From Cloacimonetes bacterium UBA6081 (GTDB lineage: Bacteria; Cloacimonadota; Cloacimonadia; Cloacimonadales; Cloacimonadaceae), in the NCBI GenBank assembly GCA_002428685.1, contig DIXL01000034.1, positions 1-64,000 of the forward strand: a stretch of DNA of 64,000 nucleotides, written 5' to 3'. The position numbers and the translations under genes were made by a program. Below, piece by piece: positions 1 to 6,414 of the stretch (its first letter is position 1; each line of letters starts with the position of its first letter). The notes under the pieces were generated by a model. The model was not told the origin of the DNA, did no database searches, and worked only from the letters and a program-made list of their open reading frames with translations.

Positions 1-110
1 CCGCCACTAAAAATCTCTTAGAGCAAGCTCTTTGAAATTCTCCGTTCGACTTGCATGTGTTAGGAACGCCGCCAGCGTTCGTCCTGAGCCAGGATCAAAC
101 TCTCCATCAT
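1..110 (-). rRNA. rrs: 16S ribosomal RNA, 5' end (partial)
   Basis: Read on the minus strand, positions 103 to 84 are the universal bacterial 16S start AGAGTTTGATCCTGGCTCAG. It is followed by GACGAACGCTGGCGGC (helix 3-4 region) and ACACATGCAAGTCGAACGG, which are conserved 16S sequences. The gene runs off the left edge, so only about the first 110 nt are present. The exact 5' end is inferred from the usual distance of about 7 nt before the AGAGTTTG block. Confidence 0.97.
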
Positions 111-222
111 AATTAAATATGACTGAAGTGACAAGAGCTTCATTCTCACATTCCCACTCTATAAACTTGGTAAAAGAACTGGTGATCGCCGCAAAATCAA
201 TCATGTTGCGATCACGTTTTAT

Positions 223-252
223 CAAGAGATCTAACCCCCCTATTTTTGTCAA
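223..252 (-). promoter_or_regulatory. 16S rRNA promoter, TTGAC-N22-TTG
   Basis: On the minus strand TTGACA (252-247) is followed by TAGATCTCTTG ending at 223. The same spacing, TTGAC to TTG over 30 nt, recurs upstream of tRNA-Gly, prs and several protein genes in this window. It equals the spacing of the Bacteroidetes -33/-7 promoter (TTTG-N19-TAnnTTTG). Transcription would start near 217, giving a leader of about 105 nt before 16S. The run of six G between the boxes is unusual. Confidence 0.6.
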
Positions 253-487
253 TACATATTTTTGAGCTATTTCTGCTCATAATGCTTGTAGGTTTCATAA
301 TACATTGAATAACAAAATGTTAATGAAAGCAGAAATTTCTTTGCTTTGGTAGATTTAATTCCCATTTGGTATAATTAGTGCAGATTAGAAAGCCTGTTTG
401 TGTCTGTTCACAAGTATTAATTGACAGCTCCACGCAGTCTGATTTTATGGGGATATCATAATTTGAGAGGCTAATTTGAGAGACTGG

Positions 488-1126
488 ATGATCGTATCAG
501 CTTGTGTGTTTGTAATCATAGTCACAGCGTTGTTTGTTTACCAAAGCTTTACTGCGCCTTACAGCACCAAAGCTGCAGAGACTGACAAGATTGATGTCAG
601 TATAGAACCCTTACAAACAGCTAAAATTGATACCATTATTCCAGTGCTCATGCTTTCTGGCTCCAAATATAGCATCACTCCCAAAGCTAAGTATCAAATA
701 TCGGGTATGCTTGTAAGCAAACGTCATTATTTGAGAGGGTATATGAAACATTTATCCCCTTACGATTATGCCCTTATCTGGGGTGATGTTCCGCAATATC
801 TGGAGTTTTTGAAATTTGACCAGATTGTTCGTTTTTGTTTGTTCAAATATAAACCTGGGTTGCCAATTAGCGTAGAATATGTAGGTAATCACCTAAGCAA
901 TAACCATTTGATCCCAGCCACAAAGAACATTAGAAAAGCTTTGGGCAAGCCCAAAAGGAAAGACCTTATTACTCTTCACGGTTATCTGGTAAAGGTTTAT
1001 GGTCAGGATAAAAAGGGCAGAACAACTACTTGGAACAGCAGTATGAATCGCACGGATGATGGCAACGGCGCGTGCGAAATCATCTACGTAACTCGGCTGA
1101 GAATTAATGACGACATCTTTGAATAG
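488..1126 (+). CDS. Conserved membrane-anchored protein of unknown function
   Basis: A protein of 212 residues with one N-terminal hydrophobic helix (about residues 2-20), so probably anchored in the inner membrane with the rest in the periplasm. The body carries stretches I recall from a widespread uncharacterised family: YQISGMLVSKRHY, SPYDYALIWGDV, SNNHLIPA, then HGYLVKVYG and a C-terminal DGNGACEIIYVTRL. No catalytic motif is apparent. The start is uncertain: ATG at 488 is preceded by GAGAG, but an in-frame TTG at 476 has GAGAGG 5 nt before it. A TTGACA at 421 is followed by TATG one base short of the promoter spacing seen elsewhere here. The gene stands alone, with a 320-nt gap downstream. 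Confidence 0.8.
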   Translation: MIVSACVFVIIVTALFVYQSFTAPYSTKAAETDKIDVSIEPLQTAKIDTIIPVLMLSGSKYSITPKAKYQISGMLVSKRHYLRGYMKHLSPYDYALIWGDVPQYLEFLKFDQIVRFCLFKYKPGLPISVEYVGNHLSNNHLIPATKNIRKALGKPKRKDLITLHGYLVKVYGQDKKGRTTTWNSSMNRTDDGNGACEIIYVTRLRINDDIFE

Positions 1127-1378
1127 ATTTTACAAATCAGCCAGCATAGATTCATCTTCTTTAGATTATTTTTACTCACTATTTATTTGAATTAAAATGA
1201 TGTTACTTCTCAAAAACTGTTACTTATTGGCCTCTGTGCTAATTCATGTTTCAACCTTGCTTGAATTTTCCTGTAATTGCCCTGTTATTAGCTACAAATT
1301 GGACAATAACAAGACAATAACATGACAATTCGACCCGGCAAGATATCTGCCCATAGCAAGAGACCAGAGAAAATGGAC
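1127..1378. repeat. Gene-free stretch with 11-bp tandem repeats and an imperfect hairpin
   Basis: No gene is visible between 1127 and 1448. Positions 1302-1330 hold GACAATAACAA, GACAATAACAT and GACAATT in tandem. The segment 1263-1293 is an imperfect reverse complement of 1301-1331 (about 22 of 31 positions), so the DNA could fold into a hairpin of about 70 nt. Its sequence recalls the perfect hairpin at 15165-15208, which also contains a CTGTCTTGTTAG-like arm. Confidence 0.5.
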
Positions 1379-1408
1379 TTGACATAAACCGCCATTTTTC
1401 TGCCCTTG
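1379..1408 (+). promoter_or_regulatory. Promoter of the CsgG-like/LPP20 lipoprotein pair
   Basis: TTGACA at 1379-1384 is followed by CCCTTG ending at 1408, the TTGAC-N22-TTG layout shared by other genes here. The first ten bases, TTGACATAAA, are identical to those of the promoter at 5204. The gene starts 40 nt downstream at 1449. Confidence 0.5.
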
Positions 1409-1448
1409 CAGAATGTGTAAAATACAATACGAAAATGGAGTTTATCCG

Positions 1449-2717
1449 ATGAGATTCAGGCTGCTTTTACTACTGATAGTCATTGCCATGATAAATAGTT
1501 CCTGCAGCAGTAGCGGCAGACTTTACCGCAAGGCTAACAAACACTATCAGAAAGGCTTATATGAGGTTTCTGTTCAAGAGGCAGCAAACTCTCTGCGTCA
1601 AAAACCCGATAACGCCAAAGCTCAGGATTTGTTAGTGCAGGCCTGGGAAACAGCGGTAAAAAACCGTGAAGACAGAGTAAGCAACCTGGCGCAAAGTAGC
1701 AATCCCAATAAATGGGAACTGATTTTGGAAGAATATACTGCGCTTCAGGCTTTGGGTAGCAGTTTACAAACCTTACCCACTTTGGTAAACCCCTATTCCG
1801 GTTACAGAGTGCTGATCAATATCCCAGACTTAAGCGAAAAGATAAACAACAGTCGTGAAAACGCAGCCGAAAACCGCTACCAGTCCGGCATTCGCTATGC
1901 AAAAATCTCCAACGATATCGACACACAAAAAAAAGCAGCCCTCGAGTTTAAGGCAGCTTTGAACTTTATCCCAGATTACAAAGACGCCTCCTTGCGCTAT
2001 GACCAGTGCCGCAAACAAGCCATCAAGCGTATCGCTATCAGCCCCTTTGAAGATAAAAGCAACAGCCGCAGCCGCTTTGGAGCTATAGCAGATTTACTCA
2101 CAGACCACATCATCAGCCAGATAATTTCCTACACAGCCAATAGCGATTTTATAGAAGTTATAGCCCGTTCGCAGATGGATGCAGTGCTGGCAGAACAACA
2201 GCTCAGTGCTTCGGGTTTGGTTAGCGAATCCAGCACGGTTCGGCTTGGTCAAATCTTAGGTGCCCACGAAATCCTCACCGGGCGCATTTTGCAGGTTAGC
2301 GTTACTCCCTCACGCACCGTCAGCGTTACCCAGGAAGCCCGTGCTAAGGTTGTAATAGGCAAAGAAGACTACATAGATGAAGAAGGTAAAACCCGTCAAA
2401 GAGACGTCCATGGCGAAGTTAGCTGTCAATATCGTAAATACACCAAATCTGCAGGAGTAAACGTATCCGGCTCTTTTAGCATTATAGACGTGGAAACGGG
2501 CAAAATTAAGCTACAGGAAAGCCTGGAGGTCAAAAACCCCTGGGCAGACAGCTGGTGCCGTAAAATCTCTGGCGATGACCGCGCTTTAAGCCACAGCCTG
2601 AAAACCCAGATTGCCAAAGCAGAGCCCTTTCCACCTGAAGATAGTGAGATGGTAATGGACGCTTTGAGGCAGCTTGGTTCTGCAGTTGTATCCAAAACCC
2701 GCAATTATCTGAATTAA
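1449..2717 (+). CDS. CsgG-like lipoprotein with N-terminal helical repeats
   Basis: A predicted lipoprotein of 422 residues. It has a hydrophobic signal and the lipobox NSSC with the lipidated Cys at residue 19. Residues about 28-170 are helical and TPR-like (YRKANKHYQKGLYEVSVQEA). From about residue 190 a CsgG-type domain begins: KRIAISPFEDKSN, then DLLTDHIISQI, VIARSQMDAVLAEQ and LGAHEILTGRI, the pattern of CsgG/FlgT-type outer-membrane-associated proteins. ATG 1449 was chosen because GGAG lies 8 nt upstream and the signal peptide begins there; the frame is open further upstream. The next gene, an LPP20-type lipoprotein, starts 3 nt after the stop. CsgG-like/LPP20 pairs recur in Gram-negative genomes and suggest an envelope assembly or export role, but the substrate is unknown. 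Confidence 0.85.
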   Translation: MRFRLLLLLIVIAMINSSCSSSGRLYRKANKHYQKGLYEVSVQEAANSLRQKPDNAKAQDLLVQAWETAVKNREDRVSNLAQSSNPNKWELILEEYTALQALGSSLQTLPTLVNPYSGYRVLINIPDLSEKINNSRENAAENRYQSGIRYAKISNDIDTQKKAALEFKAALNFIPDYKDASLRYDQCRKQAIKRIAISPFEDKSNSRSRFGAIADLLTDHIISQIISYTANSDFIEVIARSQMDAVLAEQQLSASGLVSESSTVRLGQILGAHEILTGRILQVSVTPSRTVSVTQEARAKVVIGKEDYIDEEGKTRQRDVHGEVSCQYRKYTKSAGVNVSGSFSIIDVETGKIKLQESLEVKNPWADSWCRKISGDDRALSHSLKTQIAKAEPFPPEDSEMVMDALRQLGSAVVSKTRNYLN

Positions 2718-2720
2718 ACC

Positions 2721-4049
2721 ATGAAGAATATCATATATCTTGCGCTTTTACTAATCGTTAGCTCTTGTGCGCTTGGAAACAATGAGCCCGCCTGGGTGCA
2801 ACAAAATCCCACCGACAACTTATACTACAATGCCGTGGTTAGGATAAACAAAAAAGCTCCCAACTACGTTGATTTGGCCAGAGATAATGCTTTGAAAGAC
2901 ATCTCCATGCAGATTAGCGTGGTTATTGATTCCAAAGTTGCTTTAACCGAAGGCGAGATAAACGGTGTTCCCTCTGCCGAGATTATCAACCAAATCCGCA
3001 CCTCCAGCCGTAACAAACTGGCCAACGTCCAACTGGCAGGCAGCTATCAAACCGATAAGGACTACTGGGCATATTACCGCCTGTCCAAAAGCGAATACCA
3101 TCACTGGAGGCAAGAACAGCGCAATCTGGCCATGCAACAAGCCATCCCTTTGCTTCAGGAGTTCGACGCTGCAACCAGCGATATCGCCTCTGGAATAACC
3201 GCCCTGCTAAAGGCTATGGAGCTGACAATTGATTTTGCAGATATGGATTTGACAACCAGTTATAAAGGACAAAACATCAATCTTTACAACGAACTCTTAG
3301 CCAGGCTGAATCGCATGCCGGAGAGCATAGAACTACACTACTCGGTAAAAGAGCTAACCCTGGTGGCAAAACAGCGAAACCGCCACATCGTTCCTGTAAG
3401 TGTTGCCTATCGCAGTGTTCCCTGTAAAAGCTTTCCGCTATCCTTCAATTTTCGTGGGGGTGCCGGCGACATTGTGCAGAAAACATTTACGGACAGCGAG
3501 GCAAAAGCGGATTTGATTATCCGCAGAATTACTGATTTTGCTGACCCTCAGTTCATAGAAATGAAAGCAGATAAAGATTATTGGCTCACCCGCATCGAAA
3601 GCCCGGTGATAAAGCACATGTTGGAACTATTACAATTCCAGCCTGCTACGTTAAAGCTGAATGTCAGCCGGCCAAAGGCATTTATAGACTATAGTTTTGA
3701 TAACACATCCGGAAGCTCATACCGTGATTTATTGACCAAGAAGCTACAAGACCTTGACCTGGAAGTGGTGGCAGACAGTGCTAAAAGCGACTATATCTTT
3801 AAAGTAATAATCATTAGCAAGGATGGCGATTTCGTTTCCCGTTTGAACCTGTTCTCCGCTTCTGCAGATGCCTTTGTGGATTTAAGACAGACCAAAGGCT
3901 ACAAAAGCCTCTATAATACGAACTTAACCGGCACAAAAAGCACCGGCTCCAGTAGAGACGCTGCCATCAAAATGAGTGAATTGAATGCCATTGCGGAAGT
4001 ATGTGATAAGCTGCTGTATATGCTTGTGGAACAGCACATTATGCAATAA
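2721..4049 (+). CDS. LPP20-family lipoprotein
   Basis: A lipoprotein of 442 residues with lipobox VSSC at about residue 16. The N-terminal third matches the LPP20 pattern: PAWVQQNP near the mature end, LARDNALKDISMQISVVIDSKV, then YWAYYRLSKSEYHHWRQEQRNLA. This domain is named after a Helicobacter outer-membrane lipoprotein, and its molecular role is unsettled. The rest, from about residue 170, contains repeated beta-rich stretches I do not recognise. It follows the CsgG-like gene by 3 nt and is surely cotranscribed with it, so the two products probably work together in the outer envelope. Confidence 0.82.
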   Translation: MKNIIYLALLLIVSSCALGNNEPAWVQQNPTDNLYYNAVVRINKKAPNYVDLARDNALKDISMQISVVIDSKVALTEGEINGVPSAEIINQIRTSSRNKLANVQLAGSYQTDKDYWAYYRLSKSEYHHWRQEQRNLAMQQAIPLLQEFDAATSDIASGITALLKAMELTIDFADMDLTTSYKGQNINLYNELLARLNRMPESIELHYSVKELTLVAKQRNRHIVPVSVAYRSVPCKSFPLSFNFRGGAGDIVQKTFTDSEAKADLIIRRITDFADPQFIEMKADKDYWLTRIESPVIKHMLELLQFQPATLKLNVSRPKAFIDYSFDNTSGSSYRDLLTKKLQDLDLEVVADSAKSDYIFKVIIISKDGDFVSRLNLFSASADAFVDLRQTKGYKSLYNTNLTGTKSTGSSRDAAIKMSELNAIAEVCDKLLYMLVEQHIMQ

Positions 4050-4075
4050 ATTGGGTTACAAGGTGATTTGGCGCA

Positions 4076-4099
4076 GTGGAAAAGTGGAAAGGTGAAAAC
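4076..4099 (+). repeat. GTGGAAAN octamer array
   Basis: Three octamers in a row: GTGGAAAA, GTGGAAAG, GTGAAAAC. The same kind of array (GTGGAAAG, GTGGAGAA, GTGAAACC) occurs at 50080-50103 and in inverted form at 50202-50225, where it became part of a coding region. Confidence 0.6.
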
Positions 4100-4125
4100 C
4101 GTTTTGATCTGACACCGTTCTAAGT

Positions 4126-4197
4126 GTGGAGTCGTTTCAGCCCTTACCTTCAACAAAGTTGTATCCCAATTTCGAGGCTGAAAGGACTACACATGTC
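4126..4197 (+). repeat. 72-nt palindromic element, intergenic copy
   Basis: Begins GTGGAGTCGTTTCAGCC and ends GGCTGAAAGGACTACACAT, which are imperfect inverted repeats about 30 nt apart. The length (72 nt) and both ends match the copies inside mutB (11673-11744) and maf (33445-33516). Although this copy is intergenic, it is open for all 24 codons in the frame used by the two coding copies (VESFQPLPS...EAERTTHV) and is followed at once by TGA. The middle part differs from the other copies. Confidence 0.8.
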
Positions 4198-4202
4198 TGA
4201 GC

Positions 4203-4230
4203 TGACACCTGTTACCTGAAACCTGACACC
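4203..4230 (+). repeat. Heptamer tandem repeat TGACACC
   Basis: Four heptamers in a row: TGACACC, TGTTACC, TGAAACC, TGACACC. The last one runs into the stop codon of the minus-strand gene that ends at 4230. A related GGTGTCAGGTGT stretch lies at 37254-37265. Confidence 0.6.
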
Positions 4231-5132
4231 TATTTTAATTCCAACCATGAACCAGCTTTCATTTTCCCGCCCTTATACTTTTTGCTATTCTGTTTGTATT
4301 CCCTCAATTCCAGTTCCTTCCAATCCCAAGCAAGGTTTTCTCCCAGCTCTGTTATGTCCTTTAAGGCAGTTTTGCGAATAAAGGCAATAGGCCCGCATTG
4401 CAGATAAATTATCTCACCCATTTGGTCAAAGGCTTTCAGTTTGTTTGCTGCCGATGATTCTGCGGTAAGGTGAAGCTTATTATCCTGCTTTGCGATAATA
4501 GAACAACCCACCAAATCATCCGGATAGCGCAACCTTATACTCTGCATCTGTTTATCCACCAAAAGCACCTCTGCAGCTTCCTGGACAAAAGCTTCACGCA
4601 TAAGTGTCTCCATGGAAACGCTACGATCACCCATATTCCCTTGCATTTTAAGCGTGTCAAACCAATTGTCCCAAACATAAATCTGTCGGGGTGCTAACAT
4701 CGGCTTAAAATCTTCCAGTTGGATGCTCTTTAAATTCCGCGGCCATTTACTTTCGCGAAAACTGGGGACTATAATTCTGATATCGTAGTCCGAAAGTTGC
4801 CTTCCGTCTTGTTTCAAGGCCAGATATGCGGTATTGGATTTTAGTTCAAGACGGCTGAAATTCAGCACATAGCCATCGTTCGTCGCCAAACGCATACTGT
4901 GCCATTTATCACCTGCCAGGCTTCTCAACCAGGGCAGCAATTCTATGCCTTGCCATTTTTCTTTCAATTGTGTTCCATCTTTGTCTCGCACCGTTTCAAA
5001 CCCAAGCAGTTTGCTTTGTTGCAATTCACTGGTGTTAAGCCTCCAGCTACGCCCATCATGGTGCCTTAGCTCAATTCCGGACAAGCTGCATAGCATAGAT
5101 AAGAGCGAGATAATCATTACTAATCTGCGCAT
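4230..5132 (-). CDS. Secreted protein with a possible sulfite-oxidase-fold domain
   Basis: A protein of 300 residues with a signal peptide (about 1-18) and no lipobox. The segment IELLPWLRSLAG, then HSMRLATNDGYVLNFSRLELKSNTAYLALKQDG, then IRIIVPSFRESKWPRNLKSIQLE is the arrangement seen in oxidoreductase molybdopterin-binding (SUOX) folds. No conserved Cys ligand for molybdenum is apparent, so it may bind something else. The lipoprotein at 5378-6181 on the other strand has a matching segment (LSDLLQGV, VRLIAIDGYTMDY, YYLL). The C-terminal third is unassigned. ATG 5132 has AAAGGAA 5 nt before it. The two genes are divergent, with promoters 15 bp apart, so a shared job with the TonB receptor is likely but not proven. 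Confidence 0.7.
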   Translation of the reverse strand: MRRLVMIISLLSMLCSLSGIELRHHDGRSWRLNTSELQQSKLLGFETVRDKDGTQLKEKWQGIELLPWLRSLAGDKWHSMRLATNDGYVLNFSRLELKSNTAYLALKQDGRQLSDYDIRIIVPSFRESKWPRNLKSIQLEDFKPMLAPRQIYVWDNWFDTLKMQGNMGDRSVSMETLMREAFVQEAAEVLLVDKQMQSIRLRYPDDLVGCSIIAKQDNKLHLTAESSAANKLKAFDQMGEIIYLQCGPIAFIRKTALKDITELGENLAWDWKELELREYKQNSKKYKGGKMKAGSWLELK

Positions 5133-5158
5133 TTTATTTCCTTTTTAGTTTATGATCC

Positions 5159-5188
5159 CAATGTTTCTGACATACATAATTTTGTCAA
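5159..5188 (-). promoter_or_regulatory. Promoter of the 4230-5132 gene
   Basis: On the minus strand TTGACA (5188-5183) is followed at the standard distance by ATTG ending at 5159. It lies back to back with the plus-strand promoter at 5204, with only 15 bp between the two TTGACA boxes, so one bound regulator could affect both. Confidence 0.5.
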
Positions 5189-5203
5189 TTAGGCCGAAAA
5201 TTA

Positions 5204-5233
5204 TTGACATAAACTCCCTCTTGTTTTTGTTTG
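5204..5233 (+). promoter_or_regulatory. Promoter of the structured leader, lipoprotein and TonB receptor
   Basis: TTGACATAAA at 5204-5213 is followed by GTTTG ending at 5233, in the TTGAC-N22-TTG layout. Transcription would begin a few bases downstream, almost exactly where the first helix of the leader (5235) begins. Confidence 0.55.
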
Positions 5234-5234
5234 T

Positions 5235-5377
5235 GCATAGGCCGAGTGAAAGTTCCTAAACATTAGCATGGGCTTATCACCGATAGGGTATAGCGGGAAA
5301 CGGCTATGCCTCCCTTTGGAAAGGCTTTGACGGAAATCTTATCCGCGATAGCCTCCTGCTTTTCATGGAGGATAAAA
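5235..5377 (+). promoter_or_regulatory. Candidate riboswitch leader that can hide the ribosome binding site
   Basis: About 140 nt between promoter and start codon with several possible helices. GCATA-G-GCCG (5235-5244) pairs with CGGCTATGC (5301-5309), leaving one bulged G. CCTT/AAGG (5313-5324) closes a UGGA loop, and CGGA (5331-5334) pairs with TCCG (5342-5345). CCTCC (5352-5356) pairs with GGAGG (5367-5371), which is the ribosome binding site of the gene at 5378. A second GCCTCC at 5308-5313 could compete for the same site. This layout is typical of translational riboswitches. I could not match it to the B12-box of cobalamin riboswitches; a molybdenum-cofactor type was considered but cannot be confirmed by eye. 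Confidence 0.5.
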
Positions 5378-6181
5378 ATGAAAAGAACTTTATTTATTAC
5401 AGCAATGCTGCTTGCGCTGTTAATCTTTGCCTGCAGCGAAAAGGACAACAACCCCACCGACACAAACATCTATGGCTACAGCCTGGAGCAATTTATCACC
5501 AAACTAACCGTGCGTAATCTTGTAGATCCAACTGTGGCTGATACAACCGATTTTCGTGCTTTGTTCAATTACGAAATTGTCGGCAGTGATGGCTGGAGCC
5601 CGCGGCAGTCCTCCAATGCAGGTTACGACCTTGGCTGGAACATCTTTAAAATAGGATTCCTTGTTCCATCCGATAACCGAAAAACCTGGTTTTCCGACAC
5701 CTCTTTACCCAGTGCTTTCAAGGTTAAAAACGCTGAAAGTGTAAAACTCTACCGCAAGGTGGATGTTGAAACCGGAAGGGCTGTAAATTCCATTGAACTT
5801 AAAGGTTTACAGTTGCATAGCATAAACAACTGGAGTCAAACCCCCGAGGATGCCATCAAGCTAAGTGACCTTTTGCAGGGAGTGGATTCGTTAACATCGG
5901 TTAGGCTAATTGCAATTGACGGCTATACAATGGATTACACGCCAGAGCAAATTGCTGATGGCTACTATTTATTGAATTCAGAAGTAACCACCTTCCCCAC
6001 TTTCAATAGCGAAATGGACGGTTCCCAAAAGAAATTCAAAAAGCTGCTGCGTATGGAAGTTCTGGGTTCCCTCAGCCAAACCTTCTCTTTCTCTTTGGCC
6101 AGCCATGATCTTGCAAGCCTAAGTTTCACTATTCCGCAAGATCTAACTGGCTACGAAGCTACGATTTTAACGGGATACTAA
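5378..6181 (+). CDS. Lipoprotein with a possible sulfite-oxidase-fold domain
   Basis: A lipoprotein of 267 residues with lipobox IFAC (Cys at about residue 19). Two halves are visible: FNYEIVGSDGWSPR...VKLYRK, and IELKGLQL...LSDLLQGVDSLTSVRLIAIDGYTMDYTPEQ. The second half resembles the domain of the divergent gene at 4230-5132. ATG 5378 was chosen because GGAGG lies 6 nt before it and the lipoprotein signal starts there; the open frame upstream is leader RNA. The TonB receptor starts 233 nt downstream, beyond an inverted repeat. A role as surface or periplasmic partner of that receptor is inferred from position. Confidence 0.72.
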   Translation: MKRTLFITAMLLALLIFACSEKDNNPTDTNIYGYSLEQFITKLTVRNLVDPTVADTTDFRALFNYEIVGSDGWSPRQSSNAGYDLGWNIFKIGFLVPSDNRKTWFSDTSLPSAFKVKNAESVKLYRKVDVETGRAVNSIELKGLQLHSINNWSQTPEDAIKLSDLLQGVDSLTSVRLIAIDGYTMDYTPEQIADGYYLLNSEVTTFPTFNSEMDGSQKKFKKLLRMEVLGSLSQTFSFSLASHDLASLSFTIPQDLTGYEATILTGY

Positions 6182-6204
6182 TACATTGTCAAGCCTGCTA
6201 ACAA

Positions 6205-6346
6205 ATTGTCGTTCCCGCGGAGGCGGGAATCCAGCTCAGTAAAAGCTCTGAAAGAGCGGTAGAAAGGTAAGTATATGCTTCGACATTTTGTGTCATCCCT
6301 GCGGGATTATAAAGGGCTGGATTCCCGCCTCCGCGGGAACGACAAT
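6205..6346. repeat. 31-bp perfect inverted repeats of the ATTCCC...GGGAAT type
   Basis: Positions 6205-6235 are an exact reverse complement of 6316-6346 (31 nt each). Each arm is itself a short palindrome around CCCGCGGAGGCGGG. The 80-bp interior has no gene. Repeats of the form GTCGTTCCCGCGGAGGCGGG are common small repeats in many bacteria. The pair resembles a small non-autonomous element or two facing REP-like units. It lies between the lipoprotein and the TonB receptor and may affect mRNA stability or readthrough. Confidence 0.8.
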
Positions 6347-6414
6347 ATCATCAAAGACATTTTGAGGCACTAATCTGAAAATGAATATCTGCGAAATCTG
6401 CGTGCAAATATATT

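Noticed and set aside
7..252. 81-codon ORF at the left edge
   Set aside because: It lies within the 16S rRNA gene and its leader, and its TTG start is the promoter box.
5235..5377. Cobalamin riboswitch
   Set aside because: The B12-box and the conserved GCCACTG core could not be found, so only a generic structured leader is claimed.
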